A stretch of 64,000 bases of DNA, taken from NCBI GenBank assembly GCA_961205875.1, contig OY540814.1, positions 14,676,993 to 14,740,992 of the forward strand, in the 5' to 3' direction. The position numbers and the translations under genes were made by a program. This document shows positions 34,874-46,654 of the stretch, piece after piece (positions within the stretch are counted from its first letter, which is position 1; each line of letters begins with the position of its first letter). The notes beneath the pieces are model-generated. The model saw nothing but the letters and a program-made list of their open reading frames with translations. It was not told where the DNA came from and ran no database searches. This DNA comes from Sialis fuliginosa (taxonomy: Eukaryota; Arthropoda; Insecta; Megaloptera; Sialidae).

Positions 34874-34904
34874 CGTTGTTTCTCTTGTTATTCTTTACTC
34901 AATG
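34874..34904 (-). repeat. 31-bp perfect repeat, copy 2 (inverted)
   Basis: Exact reverse complement of 30866..30896. On the minus strand it is followed by 'tatatgggagagttgaaacg' and 'cagtagatatatg', and preceded by 'cagcggcgctctcttacgtg'. Flanks do not match those of copy 1. Confidence 0.85.
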
Positions 34905-35616
34905 ACATCACGTAAGAGAGCGCCGCTGGCGACATCTGTTTGCGATCAACCGGACTACGTTTGCATAACTGTATTAATTGTTTATGATACAGCACAAATG
35001 TGTAACACGTCCGTAATTAATTATCCGTTTGTTTGATCTTATTTATCACATTTAAGGATATGTTTATATGTTTGGGGATGTGATGAAAAGGTTTAAGCTA
35101 AGATTTCGCATTAGGGCGGAGCGGAAGTTGTATTTTTTTCGAATTTTACTTCATTATTCAAAACAATAGAAATTTGTTATTGGATATCATCTTCAGGTGC
35201 TGAGACGAACATCTTTTATACTATAGTTAGTTTGGAACTATTGAGCTCCTGAGTAGGACTTCTTGTGAAGTCGATACACGTTTTTTTGTGGCTAAGGTAA
35301 CCACATTCAATTTTTGAGAATCGATAATACCACTGATTTATAAACATTTTAAGACGTATCGATGTACAATATCATTTTAAAAATGATTACATATAATTTT
35401 GCGGAGACATTTTTTTATGAAATACAACACACAGATATCATAATAATATATAGAACATGTGACGTATAACATATAGCATAAATATACATATGCATACATG
35501 GTGCCATGTAATGTGTTAGCACGTTACAGGACATACCTTTACAACACTAATGTTGGGGGTGTAATTGGACAAGTGACGAAACTCGCGTCGTGCATCCGGT
35601 AAGGTAACGAGTTATT

Positions 35617-35636
35617 ACACACACACACACACACAC
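35617..35636 (+). repeat. (AC)n microsatellite
   Basis: Ten uninterrupted AC units, followed by 'tcgtatatgtg'. Confidence 0.95.
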
Positions 35637-36297
35637 TCGTATATGTGTTCAAATATGCAGGGACGGGTTTCCACCTAGGTCTAGGACTTGGTTTACAATA
35701 AAAAATGAAACTATGGAAATAGTTACAGAGGTCGAAGTAAAGAACGTAATTTTTTGCTGCAGTAATTTACTTTAAGGGAGTGATAATTTTTATTAAAACA
35801 TTTAATATTTTATTACTAAATGATAGACCTATATATGAGAGGTAATTATTATTAATAATAATAATAAATAACCGTGTGAGAATAATAAAATAAAAACTAA
35901 AAGGTGATTTCATCCCTTTAGAGTGAATTACTGCAGCAAAAAAAATCGTGTTCTTAAACTCGAAATTCTTTAATATACTACAGGCTAAAAGTTTGGATAC
36001 ACCATTAAAATATAAGATATTATGAAAACAAATCTTTTCAATAATATAATTTTTATTTAAACTTTTTTAATTTTGGTACGTAAACTTACATATAGCTACT
36101 TATTTATATTATTATTATATATAGGTAAAGTTCAACCATTATAGGGTTAAAATAATTTTTCTAGATTAACACTAAAAAAATAGTATTCGATTAATGATTA
36201 TAAAAATGAAAACAACGCGGGCTATAAACAATTGGGTTTGATGAATAATATAGTACAAATACAATTTTTAAAACACATTTTGCTCGGTGGGTCGAAC

Positions 36298-36321
36298 CTT
36301 TGCGGCCTAGGGGCCGCAAAG
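36298..36321. repeat. GC-rich hairpin, 10-bp stem and 4-nt loop
   Basis: CTTTGCGGCC, loop TAGG, then GGCCGCAAAG: a perfect stem in AT-rich DNA. It is followed by 'ttgataagacggcactgcag', which read inward from the other strand starts CAGTGCCG, reminiscent of hAT-type termini, so the hairpin may be a transposon subterminal palindrome. Confidence 0.8.
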
Positions 36322-37182
36322 TTGATAAGACGGCACTGCAGGTACGCTGTTATGGTTAGCACGTGTCGTTTAACGTATGTGTACGTGTGCAAGAAATTAA
36401 TAATTTAAAATTAATGTCACGGGTACCAAATTGTTGTCGCGTGGATTTATAGCGCGTGTTGCGACGCGGCAGATTCTCTGCTTTTATTTATTGTTTACTG
36501 TTTATGTTATTTATCGTTCCTGTTTACCAACGTTTATTATTGTGTTGGTTAAAATTATTGTTTAATATGATAAACGAATTACTGTGTACTTATTTTTATG
36601 GATCATTAATATAAATATAATATAATATAACAAAATAATAATTATTATTAATTTATAATTAATAAAGTCTAATACATATATTTTTATTTTAATTACCTGT
36701 AATTGATCTTTTTATAATAAAAACAGTAATTCAGAGAAACGTATCAAACTAAAAAAAGTCCCTCCCCCTAGGGGTTGTATTTTAGAAAAATCCTTTCTTA
36801 GTCAGTGTGCTGATGAGTTATTCAGATACCGTGAATTTGAATGTCGTCGATGATTTAAAAACCACTGAACTGATTTTGACGAAACTTTCACCAACATATT
36901 CCTTGAGATACCGTTAGTTATATAGGTTATGTATAACCACGCTTTTGCAGTAGTGCAGAAAAATATTGTAAAATGAGAACTCGTAGATCATTAAAATTGT
37001 ACACCTGGTTAAATTTATGTTAAACTATGTATGTATATCAAGTTTCTGTTAAGAATATACGTGGGGTTCAATTAGTTCCACATAAAAATCTGCGACAGCA
37101 AATATCTTTGGTTAGAAAATTGATAAAAAGTACCCAACATTATTGTTAACTTTAACTGTAACAATATCAACTGTAATTTTTG

Positions 37183-37291
37183 TAGCCTAAACTACGGTTC
37201 TAGGCTTTCTAACAGTGAAAATTCACTTAAAATCGGATCCTTAATTTTTGTGACAAGTTGAAACAAACAGATAGACAGATAGACAGAGAGT
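37183..37291 (+). repeat. Interspersed repeat fragment (as 49438..49774)
   Basis: 'tagcctaaactacggttcta', 'ctttctaacagtgaaaa', 'aaaatcgga(t)c' and 'agttgaaacaaaca(gata)' parallel the tail of the repeat at 49438..49774. It ends in a 'gatagacagatagacagaga' stretch. Confidence 0.5.
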
Positions 37292-38071
37292 CCCAGATAA
37301 TGGAGAAACTGTGGTTTCTTAGTCACTTAATCTTAATATACATATACAATATACACCTAACTACAATAAAACAATGTGACTCGAAACAAGTTTCAATTTT
37401 ACAAGAAGTCCTCATTAGAAGCCTAATTGTGTTTTGTTAAAATGGATTATATTGTCTGTTACACGTTAAATATTCAAAAACCTATGTATTTTTCACTACT
37501 TAACACAAAAAATATAAATTTGTAAATCAAAATTAGAAAATCAGCAAGTTGGTCGGTTTATTTTTAAAACATTGTTAATATTATACAGTGCACGACACAT
37601 TTCTGTTTGCTGTGTAGCTATTAAGAAATTAAAACATTAAAAAAAATCTAATTAATTCGTACACCAAGTTACTGAGCACTTTTAATTTAAGTAGATTTTT
37701 CCAACGGCGCGGTGGTACAACCTCTATTCATTTACGTTAACGAGGGAGTTTTAATTGTAAATATAATATTATAAATGTACATGGGGGAGTTGACAATGCA
37801 GTACGGAGCAAAACTACAAGAAGGGATTGTTTTAAAACGAGTGGACCTACATGGGGGGGAGTGAGGGGTTTATGTGTCTCTTGAAACAAACAAGATACGG
37901 CCGGGATTGTCTTGAGATAAGGGATGACGTTCCTTGGATTGTTTACTTTAAAAGTTATTTAAATCAGGAGTAATGTAGAACTATTATAAACTTTTTTATA
38001 ATTTAACTGGCACAGTGGTTCTTAACATAAAAAAATGTAATTAAAAATGTATATTTTGAAACAAAAACAAA

Positions 38072-38410
38072 GGTTCCCACCAAATGGAAACCCTATTAGC
38101 AAAGGTCTTTTGTCCGTCTGTCGGTAAAATAACTCAAAAACTACTGGACCAATTTATTAATTATTAAATATAGTTACATGTTATTGCTTTATGATAGTAA
38201 TTAAAAAAAAGTTGGCATGGGTAGGTAATACGGGAATTTTTAAATTATAGAAAGTTATTCTTTATAACTTTACCTATACAAATCGGTTTTCTTCTTTAAA
38301 GAAAAATGATCCTAAATATACAATTTCACTCTTCTATGTTTTGAGTTATAGTGTCTATAGATCGATAGATAGACAGACATCAGGCAAAAATAGTCAGAAT
38401 GGATTCAGTA
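38072..38410 (+). repeat. Interspersed repeat C, copy 1
   Basis: It starts 'ggttcccaccaaatggaaa' / 'ccctatta', passes 'gtccgtctgtcgg' and ends 'gatagacagacatcaggcaa' / 'gtcagaatggattcagt'. The end matches 39290..39365 and the sequences flanking the MITE at 5752. The head resembles the start of repeat A copy 2 (31327). Confidence 0.55.
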
Positions 38411-39059
38411 AAAAACAAGTAATCAAAAAAACAATAAATAATATGAAATGAATGTTGCCTACATTTATTATCAAAATCAAAATATTATTTTTTGTAGTTT
38501 ATAGTTACACTCTATTGAATTAAGTGGTATAAAAACATCAAGCTAATCATAATTAATTTAATACAACAGTAAAAAAGCTAATAATATCCACTAATGTAAT
38601 TTTGATAATAGATCATCAACATGCAAATATTATACAACAAAAAAGGAGACATTTCAGTAAATTAATTTATACAATAGTGCATATGCAAGTAACACAACAT
38701 CAAAAAGCAATTTATGTAACATGCAGTGTACACTGTAAGTTATAAGTTCTTGGCATTGTAACCTTAAATAATGTAAATCAATTTCAAATGTAAGCACGTA
38801 GAGTTTATTCAAAGGTGTATTTGAATTTAAGTAATTATTAATTTTTAAAATGGAGTAGTGTTTGTATTTTGCATTAATGGGGACTCTTCAAAAGAAAATA
38901 GCTCCTGAAGTCTTTGAATCTTCGATGAACTCTCAATTGAAAAAGCAAATAGGGCAAATAATTATAGAAGAGCTGTAAAACAGTCCATGCGATTAAGTGA
39001 AACTTTCGTCTAACAGAGTACTTTTAAGAAAACAAAATAAAATACATAAGTATGCTATA

Positions 39060-39365
39060 GGTGTAATGGGACTTTCTTATACGTAATACAGAAAATAAAC
39101 AGTGTACATGTATCTATATTTTTATAAAACAAATATTTATAAGTAACTGCTAAAAGAGATATAAATAGAACATAAATTATAGAAAATAACGTACTCTACA
39201 ACTTTTATTACAAACATTTTTTTTGCAATAAATTATTTAAAATATAATTTTTTAAATAAATTATTTCCACATAATTGTTTTTTATTTTTGAGATATAGCG
39301 TCAACAGACAGGCAGACCGACATAATGGCGAAAATATCAGAATAAATTCAGCCAATATCAAAAAG
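39060..39365 (+). repeat. Repeat fragments: 'actttcttatacgtaa' block and repeat C tail
   Basis: 'gggactttcttatacgtaat' near 39068 is repeated at about 48250 ('gagactttcttatacgtaat'), both followed by 'cagtgtac'. The part 39285..39365 ('gagatatagcgtcaacagac', 'cataatggcgaaaatatcag') is a tail of repeat C. Confidence 0.5.
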
Positions 39366-40088
39366 GATATTTCTATTAAAATCTCGAAATCGGAAAAATC
39401 GGTTTTACAATACTTTTATAAATAAAAGTATCAGAAAGGTAAAAAAATTCTTTAGTCTGCTAGTAAGAAATTCAGTTTATAAGATGTAATATCAAAAATA
39501 TTTATCGTTCTTTATACTTATATTTTATCTTTGTACAATCCTAACGTAACGATCCGCCCCTGGCAAGCAAGCACGGGCAAATAGAGGGAAATGGGGGTGT
39601 ACGGAAACAACCCTTCACAGTTATAATGAGGAGGGGGGGTGGAGGGATGACCTGTTTGCTAACTCTCGGCTAAGGTTCGCGCGCTAAACGCTACGTTGAG
39701 TTACGTTCGTAGAAATAAATCTTTGTTGATAATGCTGAAAGGTTTAAGTGAAGAATTGTTACTGCTGAGACATTTCCACCGGATGTGAATGTTAATTTCC
39801 AGGTACTGTTTATATACAAGCTGGAATTGAAGAGGGGCGGAGGTTGTCGCTTTTTTATGTAGCGGTAAAGTTTACGCGTTTGGATTGTGCTGATTTTTTT
39901 TCGTTTGTAATTTTTTGATGTGGGATGAAGAATTAATTAACACAATTGTTTGTGACATGGTTTAATTAGATACGATTCAGATTATGGAAATATTAATGTA
40001 TATTGTAAGCATAAATTATGTTTTATCGTATAGTCAGATAAATAAAGTATTGTGTATGAAATATTACAATTTTTATATTCATTGTTAA

Positions 40089-40371
40089 ACCCATTACACA
40101 CTAGCGACTTTCAGCAGCATAAATCATGGAAGCTATACACAAGAGCGATTTAGCCGCGCGATCGCGTGTGCAGCAGCTTGTCCCCACGACGATTTAATCG
40201 CAGTTGTCTTTATACACTATGCGATTACCCGTGCGATTTCAGTTCCGCTCCCTTCACTCGTCGTCAATCTTTTCGTTCAGTATTGTTTCAATTGCGTATG
40301 CGACTGTTGTGTTTTACAATAGCATGCCATGAGATTCAGTAGCGCTGCTAAGTCGAAAGTGTGTAAGGGGT
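40089..40371. mobile_element. TTAA-flanked MITE, about 283 bp (piggyBac-type target site)
   Basis: The element lies between TTAA at 40085..40088 and 40372..40375. Ends are inverted: left ACCCATTACACACTAGCGACT, right read inward ACCCCTTACACACTTTCGACT (about 17 of 21). The interior is GC-richer than its surroundings with repeated 'gcgat' motifs ('gcgcgatcgcgtgtgcagc', 'acgatttaatcgca'). The non-coding interior, 4-bp TTAA sites and A/C-start ends fit a piggyBac-like non-autonomous element. Confidence 0.65.
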
Positions 40372-41247
40372 TTAAGAGTCATTTTTTCAAAGTTAAAATA
40401 GGAAAAAATAAAATTAAAAATTTTAGTTTTAAGATAAAATGTTTTATTGGGTACATGGACCTTTGGTATAGTAGCTTTTTTTTTTGGAAGTTAATGCAAT
40501 TAAAAAAGTAGTATATCATAAAATTAACAGTTGATATTAACGTTGTAATTAAAGTGGAAAAAAAGAAATGGAAATGGTACAAAAGAGTAACCAAATTTTA
40601 CGGGACTGGATAATTTTTTTAAAAAGTACGCATACTAACAATAAGTATACTTTTAATTCAATATTGGTTTTGCGAAGAAAAATAATTTGCTAAATTGGGT
40701 TTGCCCGTAAAACTTCCCAAATGATGATCTCAAAAATTGTAATTTTGTTTTTGTGTTGGTTCAGTAAAATTTTTAATTTGTCTTCTTTTTACCGGAAATA
40801 GTAAAATGTTTGTTTATCTGTGTTTTAAATGCAATAATATAATTTTTGATAAGCATTGCAATCCAAAAAACACATTAATGAAAAGATTAATGAAAAGAAA
40901 AGTAAATACACATGAAATTGCAAGAAAAATAGTTTCTAACGTTCTTTAAATATTTATTGGAACAAAACAAAATTTTGTTAATCAAAAACACAAAATTAAT
41001 CTGAAACCCCCAAATTCCCAGAACCGTTCTAAATATAACTTTGATTATTCTATAAATAAATACAGCCCACCGCCCACGAGAGTTATGTTTATCCCCCTCC
41101 CACCCCTCTGTAGACAGGTGACAACGTTACGCATTACTCTACGGGGACCATTACGTAACACCGTTCTAAAAATAATTTTTATGCGCGCTACAAATCCCCA
41201 TCGACGAGACCCATCCGTCACAAGGTAACACGTATAATAATAATAAT

Positions 41248-41610
41248 TAACCCGGAAGTAGACATGACTAAAAATAATAATTAAACAAAATATTAATAAA
41301 CATGTATAGGAGTACTTAAAAGATTTTGTTTGTTCTGTAAGAAGGGGGAGGGGTGTATCTATTTGTTTGTATGTAGGGTTGAATATACTAACCCGGTAGT
41401 AGACATGATCAAAAATTTTAATTAAACAAAATATATATATAGGGGTACTTAAAGGGATTTGTTTGTTCTGGAGGAAGGGAGGTTATCATATTTACTTTTT
41501 TTATTTAGGGATGAAAATACTAACCATGTAGTAAACTGAAGGTGATTTAATATATGATTTAACAAATAAAGAAATTTATACGGGTACGTACTGCATGTTT
41601 TTTTCAAGGA
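41248..41610 (+). repeat. Tandem repeat, about 2.5 units of 131-141 bp
   Basis: 'taacccgg(a/t)agtagacatga' occurs at 41248 and 41389, and a decayed 'taaccatgtagtaaactga' at 41520. Between them 'aattaaacaaaatat', 'gg(a/g)gtacttaaa(a/g)g' and 'tttgtttgttctg' keep the same order. Confidence 0.75.
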
Positions 41611-41619
41611 GCGATGAAC

Positions 41620-41665
41620 TATACAGGATGTCCGAAAAATCGCGATTTTTCGGACAGCCTGTATA
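41620..41665. repeat. 46-bp near-perfect palindrome
   Basis: Left half TATACAGGATGTCCGAAAAATCG (41620..41642), and right half its complement with one mismatch (41643..41665). TACAGG(G)TGTCC-type ends are common insect transposon termini, so this may be two termini joined after loss of the interior. It resembles the terminus at 58693 (tatacagggtatcc). Confidence 0.85.
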
Positions 41666-44600
41666 TTTACTACATTTGGTAGAAATGCACAAGAAACGAT
41701 ACGAGACATACCTGACTTTCGTCTCATCTTGATCTTAAATTTTGTAAGGGACAACCCTTTAAGATTTTTTGCAGGTTAATTTCTAAGTTTCAAGAGCCGA
41801 TTTTATATCAGAGGCATCCAGGGTTCTTTCTCTTTACCAGAAATTATTTTAAAATAACGATTTTTATAAATATGTAAATAGGTCTCGTTTAATTAACGCC
41901 CACTTCCGGGATAATCAACACGTATGTGATTAGGAAACACTACACTAGAGCCCTCTTTTGACAAGCGACAAGACTAATGCTGGCAACTTGACGTTTCGGC
42001 CTACAAAGGATCTAATTATTTCTGATGATATGCGTAATTGGATATACAGCTGCAGCAATGTATATGTGAGATCCTGTCATCTGGGTTTTATCTCGTTGAT
42101 TATGGTGCATGGGGGTGGACGCAGCATCCCAATTTCATAGTTTCATTACTGTATGTAAAGTGTGCGGATTTTGTTTAATTTTATTTGCGACAGGAAAATG
42201 TACAACATGTATACATATTACTACATATATTACATTAAAAATCAACAATTTTAAGGTATCCCTGGGATTCTTTTTATTATATATTGAAGTATTAAACATG
42301 TATACATAATCCGACCAATCATTCAAAAGTTACGCTCCTTTTTTTTCAAAATTTTGAAACTACCAAAACTTTGTGAGGTCATATCTCGAGAACGGTTTAA
42401 GGATACAGACTTGCGGTTTAAACATTTCAACTTTTATGAATTGTCAAACATAAAAATACGACAATATTTCACTGAGAAGTAGTATAATTCAATACCTCCA
42501 TAAAATAATGTAGAACACCCATAATAATTTAAAAACCACATAATTTTTAAATTAGACGGTAAACCATAAGCGGCTATTCTACTTCTTCGGGTCAGTAAAA
42601 TTTACTTTTTTTAAATTTTTTTTCGAAAACTACTGCATGTAACAAGTATGCATGTATGTGTGCCGCTATCGCCCGTACCTTAATTATTAATTTTCATCGA
42701 AAATTAACAAACATTTTCGCAAAATAGTAACAAATGAAGTTTTTTTTCACACCGGTATTGGGTTAAAAACAGTACTTAAAATGAAAGTTTTTTAATAAGT
42801 GAGGTACCGGCGATAGCCATATATATATATGCCTATAAAATTTCAGACCAATTAGATAAATAATAAAATAATCATCTGCGTCAGGTGCAAAAATATCGTT
42901 CTGAAAAAAATGTTTTTAAAGTTGTCCAAGCGCCGACAGCGCATTGTTTTGGCGCGCTGTACTAACAATAAGTTAAGTATGTAGAAATGGGCTGTACGTT
43001 GAATATGATTTCTGTAGATAAATTTTGTCGAAAGAAATAAAAAAAAATGAATTTTTCTGAAGTAGAATAAATTTATATATACATTTAAAGTTCATTTACA
43101 AATAAGTTTCCAACTTTTCAAGTTTAAAAAATACAATCCAGTCAGAAAATTCCAAGTGATAATGTACCTTTCGTCGTTATATTCTATCAAAATCTTGTAT
43201 CGTAAATTATCTATATTAGGTAATAATTTATGTTCAATTGCAAAGTGAATAAAAAACAGATCCAAGTTAAACAGATGTTTAGTTGATGAAATTGCACATT
43301 TTGGTAATTCCCAACACGATACTCTGTTATTATGTAATGCATCCCTGTGAATATTCACGAGGATTTCAAGTCTCGCCGAGAAATATACTAAATTAAATGT
43401 TGATCCACAAGATTCTCTTTATAGTTGGTACTTTTTTATTTGCTTTTTGTAAAGCACATGTGAAATTGACCCAACTGTAAAATAATGAGATTTGAGTTAG
43501 GTAATTCCATTGCAGAGATTGTACAGTTTACTGTTTGTTTGTTTGTTTGAAATAAAAATAGCCGTAGGGAGCTTCTGTTGGTTTTTATTATGATAGATAG
43601 ATGATACTTTATAAAAACGAGATCGATATGAGATTGATTTAAATTCAGATCAGACGATACCATTTGAATTTTAAAGAATTTTATTTATAAGTTTCGATTT
43701 TTTAAAATTACACAGGCCCACAAAATGGTCTGTATTTTTAACGGAAATGTCTGAAAACATATTTTTCGGCACTGAAATAGAAAAGCTCGCTGACCCGCAA
43801 AGAAATTATTTATATCGATTTTGAGAACCTCCACGGACCGTGATATTTTTTTGACTAAATCTAATGAATGAATTTTGTAGATAACATTTTTTTCCCCCAA
43901 TCTTTTTTTTGTATTTTTGTACGATTATTTTTGATCCAGTTATTTACGATCAAAACAAAAACTACACTTTTAATTTTGAACTGTAAAATAAAACAAGTGA
44001 ACAAATGATCGTAAAAAAAATATCCAAGGACACCCAACTTAGGCCTAATCTTGGTTGGATATAAATGTAATGTGATGAATGATTGAATGATTTTACATTT
44101 CTCATTATATGCTTATGACAGCATGATTCGGGAGATTATAAGGAAATTTTAATAAATGTTTCATTTAAATCGGTTCAATACATGAGATTAGCGTTAGCTA
44201 ACAAACAAGCAAAGTCACTAATTTATTCTCTGTACCTATACAGTTTTTTTGTTATAAAATAATATATGATTTTGGGTAATTGCTTACAAATATGTGATTA
44301 AAAATAATTAAAATTACATTTTTAACTCTCAGAGAGCTATTTTTTTTTAAATATCAATATTAAAATGCGAAAATAATTAATATATTTTTATTCAGTGTTT
44401 GCCAATTAAATAATCAATTAATAATATGTTAATATAAACAAATTTACCTTTAGGGTTTACGCTTTATCTAAATATTACAAAAAAAACTTTGTTCCGAGTA
44501 AAAAAAATATAAAAGAATTTACATAATATAAGAATTGCAAAACAATTATTAAGTTATGTACATAATAATATGAAAACAATAGCTCTAGAATCTAGATATC

Positions 44601-46456
44601 GGTTTATGATAAAGGTAAAAACATTTATAAGGAAGTTTTTTTTTAATTCCTACTTTTACAAAAAAATAGCATACATTTTTTTTACAAATAATAACTATAA
44701 TATAAAAATTATCCTGTATGTATCATCGAAATTTGATCAGCTTCATATAGAATTCACCGCTGGTAATTACTATAATTGAAACAACTTTATTCGAGCACAT
44801 GTTATTATAATGTTCACAGCGTTACAACAATCAATTGCAATTTTGGAAATATAATATAGTACCATATGATGCATCATCCACTTTTAATTATGATGTGCAT
44901 CATGATAACAACTACAACATAGATGAAGTCAATATGTTAGCCATTCATCACCATATAGATTTAAATTTAATGAATATACGCAATATACATAAGTATGATT
45001 AAGAGCTGTATGTATGGATATTCAAAATTTAGGTTAGTTAAAACAACACCTTGATGTTAGGTTAGGTAAATAATACAGATATATAATAGACAAGGTAAGT
45101 AAATTCACAGGTTGTTTCAGTAGCTTTCGACCAATCAGCTTGAGCACCTCAGATAACGTATTTTCCCCTTTTCACATCGAGTTACAAGGCTATAATTGTT
45201 ATGATTAGTCACATAATTCCCCCTCCCTACATTTAGCCACCCCATCTGACGTATTTCCCTCTTTCGTGCTGAGCTACTGAGGCTACCTTGTACTTTACAT
45301 ATCTTACGTAATACAGATGTATGTTTTGATATACTCGATAAAACAGGTTTTTAGTTTCAAATTTGCTAGCTAGATATCCACGCCATAAAAGTATTACTTT
45401 CGCGCGTACAAATGTCACAGTTATTTTTTTATCTAAAAATTTTCCGGGATACAAAGTAGTCTATGCCCTTCCTCAGGATGTAAGCTCTCTACCAATCGTG
45501 AAAATTTTTTAGTTACCAAAAAAATAGTCAATATCCTGCCACTCTAGTGTACACTGTATATATAAATAAAATATAATGTTACTGCTTAAATATTGAGACA
45601 CAAGGGTTCAAATGCATATTTTAATTTTAATTTTATATACATATTACATAGAAACATAAGTAAAAGTTCGCGAAATTACTTTTTAAATTTTTCGTACCTA
45701 CGCCACTGTTTAGATATCGAGACGTAAATGTTGAGAAATGGGATCGGATGTGGAGACGCGTGTTGGGAATAAGTTTATGTAGAGAGGAATGCAGACGACA
45801 TTGGGGTAGGGTCTCCCCAGACGTGCAAATGCACTCAAACAAACATGGCGCCGGTTAAATGAATACTGTTCTATTTAACCAGTCAGTAAATCTATGCAGA
45901 TATTTATTTATATGTTTTAATTTGCATTACAAGTACATAAAACAAAGCGTAATCCTGTTTACAGCATTGTAAATCGAATTGGCTCGTTCGATAGACACGG
46001 TTTGAGTAAAGAAAACAACGCTTGTATGTATTATATAAGAGAGGTAACAATAGATTTGTTAAGTATTGTAGCAATTTGCAAATTACAAATAATTGTAAAG
46101 AATTGAGCCTGATTTGTCTCGTACATTTAACCCTTAACTGGTATCGTGGAGTATTTGCGGCCTCACTGAAGATTGCTTTTCGCAAGCTAATCTCAATAAT
46201 GAGACTGGATAACAGTTTATTATTGGTAAATAATACACTCACTTTATGTAATCAACTAGCTTTTATTACCTTTATTTTACTAAATTATCTTCTACGAGAG
46301 ATCACAATAAAGTTACAATTTTTTGGGTATTTTTAGGTACCTACAGAAACAAAAAAAAAATAACTTTTTAACACAAATATTTTTTCTTTCTTATCTAATA
46401 TGAACTAATTAAGAAAAAAACATATTTATATGCCTATTTTTAACAATTTCAAAAAA
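41666..46456. other. AT-rich intronic DNA with decayed repeat fragments
   Basis: No gene is supported. Contents include a repeat tail at 44120..44215 (relative of 10636), overlapping palindromes around 44867..44905 (atgatgcatcat), a degenerate direct repeat at 45145..45290 ('taacgtattttccccttttc' against 'gacgtatttccctctttcgt'), a repeat fragment at 45436..45500, and a hAT-like end 'acgccactg' at 45708. The longest open frame in the window (112 codons, minus, 45904..46242) starts at GTG and is unrecognised. Confidence 0.4.
45436..45500 (+). repeat. Interspersed repeat fragment ('ttttccgggatacaaagtag')
   Basis: 'ttttccgggatacaaagtag' then 'cctatgcccttcc'-like text and 'aggatgtaagctctctacca' is, as I recall, the middle part of the same family whose head is 'cgcggcttcgcccgc'. 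Short and isolated here. Confidence 0.5.
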
Positions 46457-46654
46457 TCAACTGGTGTCGTAGGGGCCACTCGCTTCAAACACGCACGTAC
46501 CTCCGTCCCTGAAAGTGCTGAACGTTCGATACCCGCCGCGAGTCGCGATGTAATGAGATTACTTAAAATGGTGGGTGCGTTCGATGCTTAGATTTTTAGA
46601 AAATCATCAAAACATGACCTGTGGGGGCAGACCGGCCCCCACAATACCAGTTGA
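46457..46654. mobile_element. MITE, 198 bp, TIR TCAACTGGTGTCGTAGGGGCC
   Basis: The left end (46457..46477) and the complement of the right end (46634..46654) match at 18 of 21 positions (TCAACTGGT-TGT-GGGGCC core). The right end contains a second palindrome, GTGGGGGC / GCCCCCAC (46621..46641). The interior is relatively GC-rich (cccgccgcgagtcgcgatg) and non-coding. Superfamily unassigned. Confidence 0.75.

Larger units (their letters stand above)
34061..38071. other. AT-rich intronic DNA with small repeats
   Basis: Contains the inverted 31-mer (34874..34904), an (AC)n tract (35617..35636), a strong 10-bp-stem hairpin (36298..36321), a decayed repeat piece at 36755..36940 ('cactgaactgattttgacga'), another at 37183..37291, and a purine-rich patch at 37780..37930. 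No gene is supported. Confidence 0.45.

Noticed and set aside
45030..45066. Insect telomere-like TTAGG repeats
   Set aside because: Only isolated 'ttaggttag' pieces, not an array.
45904..46242. Longest open frame in the window, 112 codons on the minus strand
   Set aside because: It starts at GTG, matches nothing I know, and the opposite strand is also open. Frames of about 90-110 codons are expected by chance a few times in 64 kb at this AT content.
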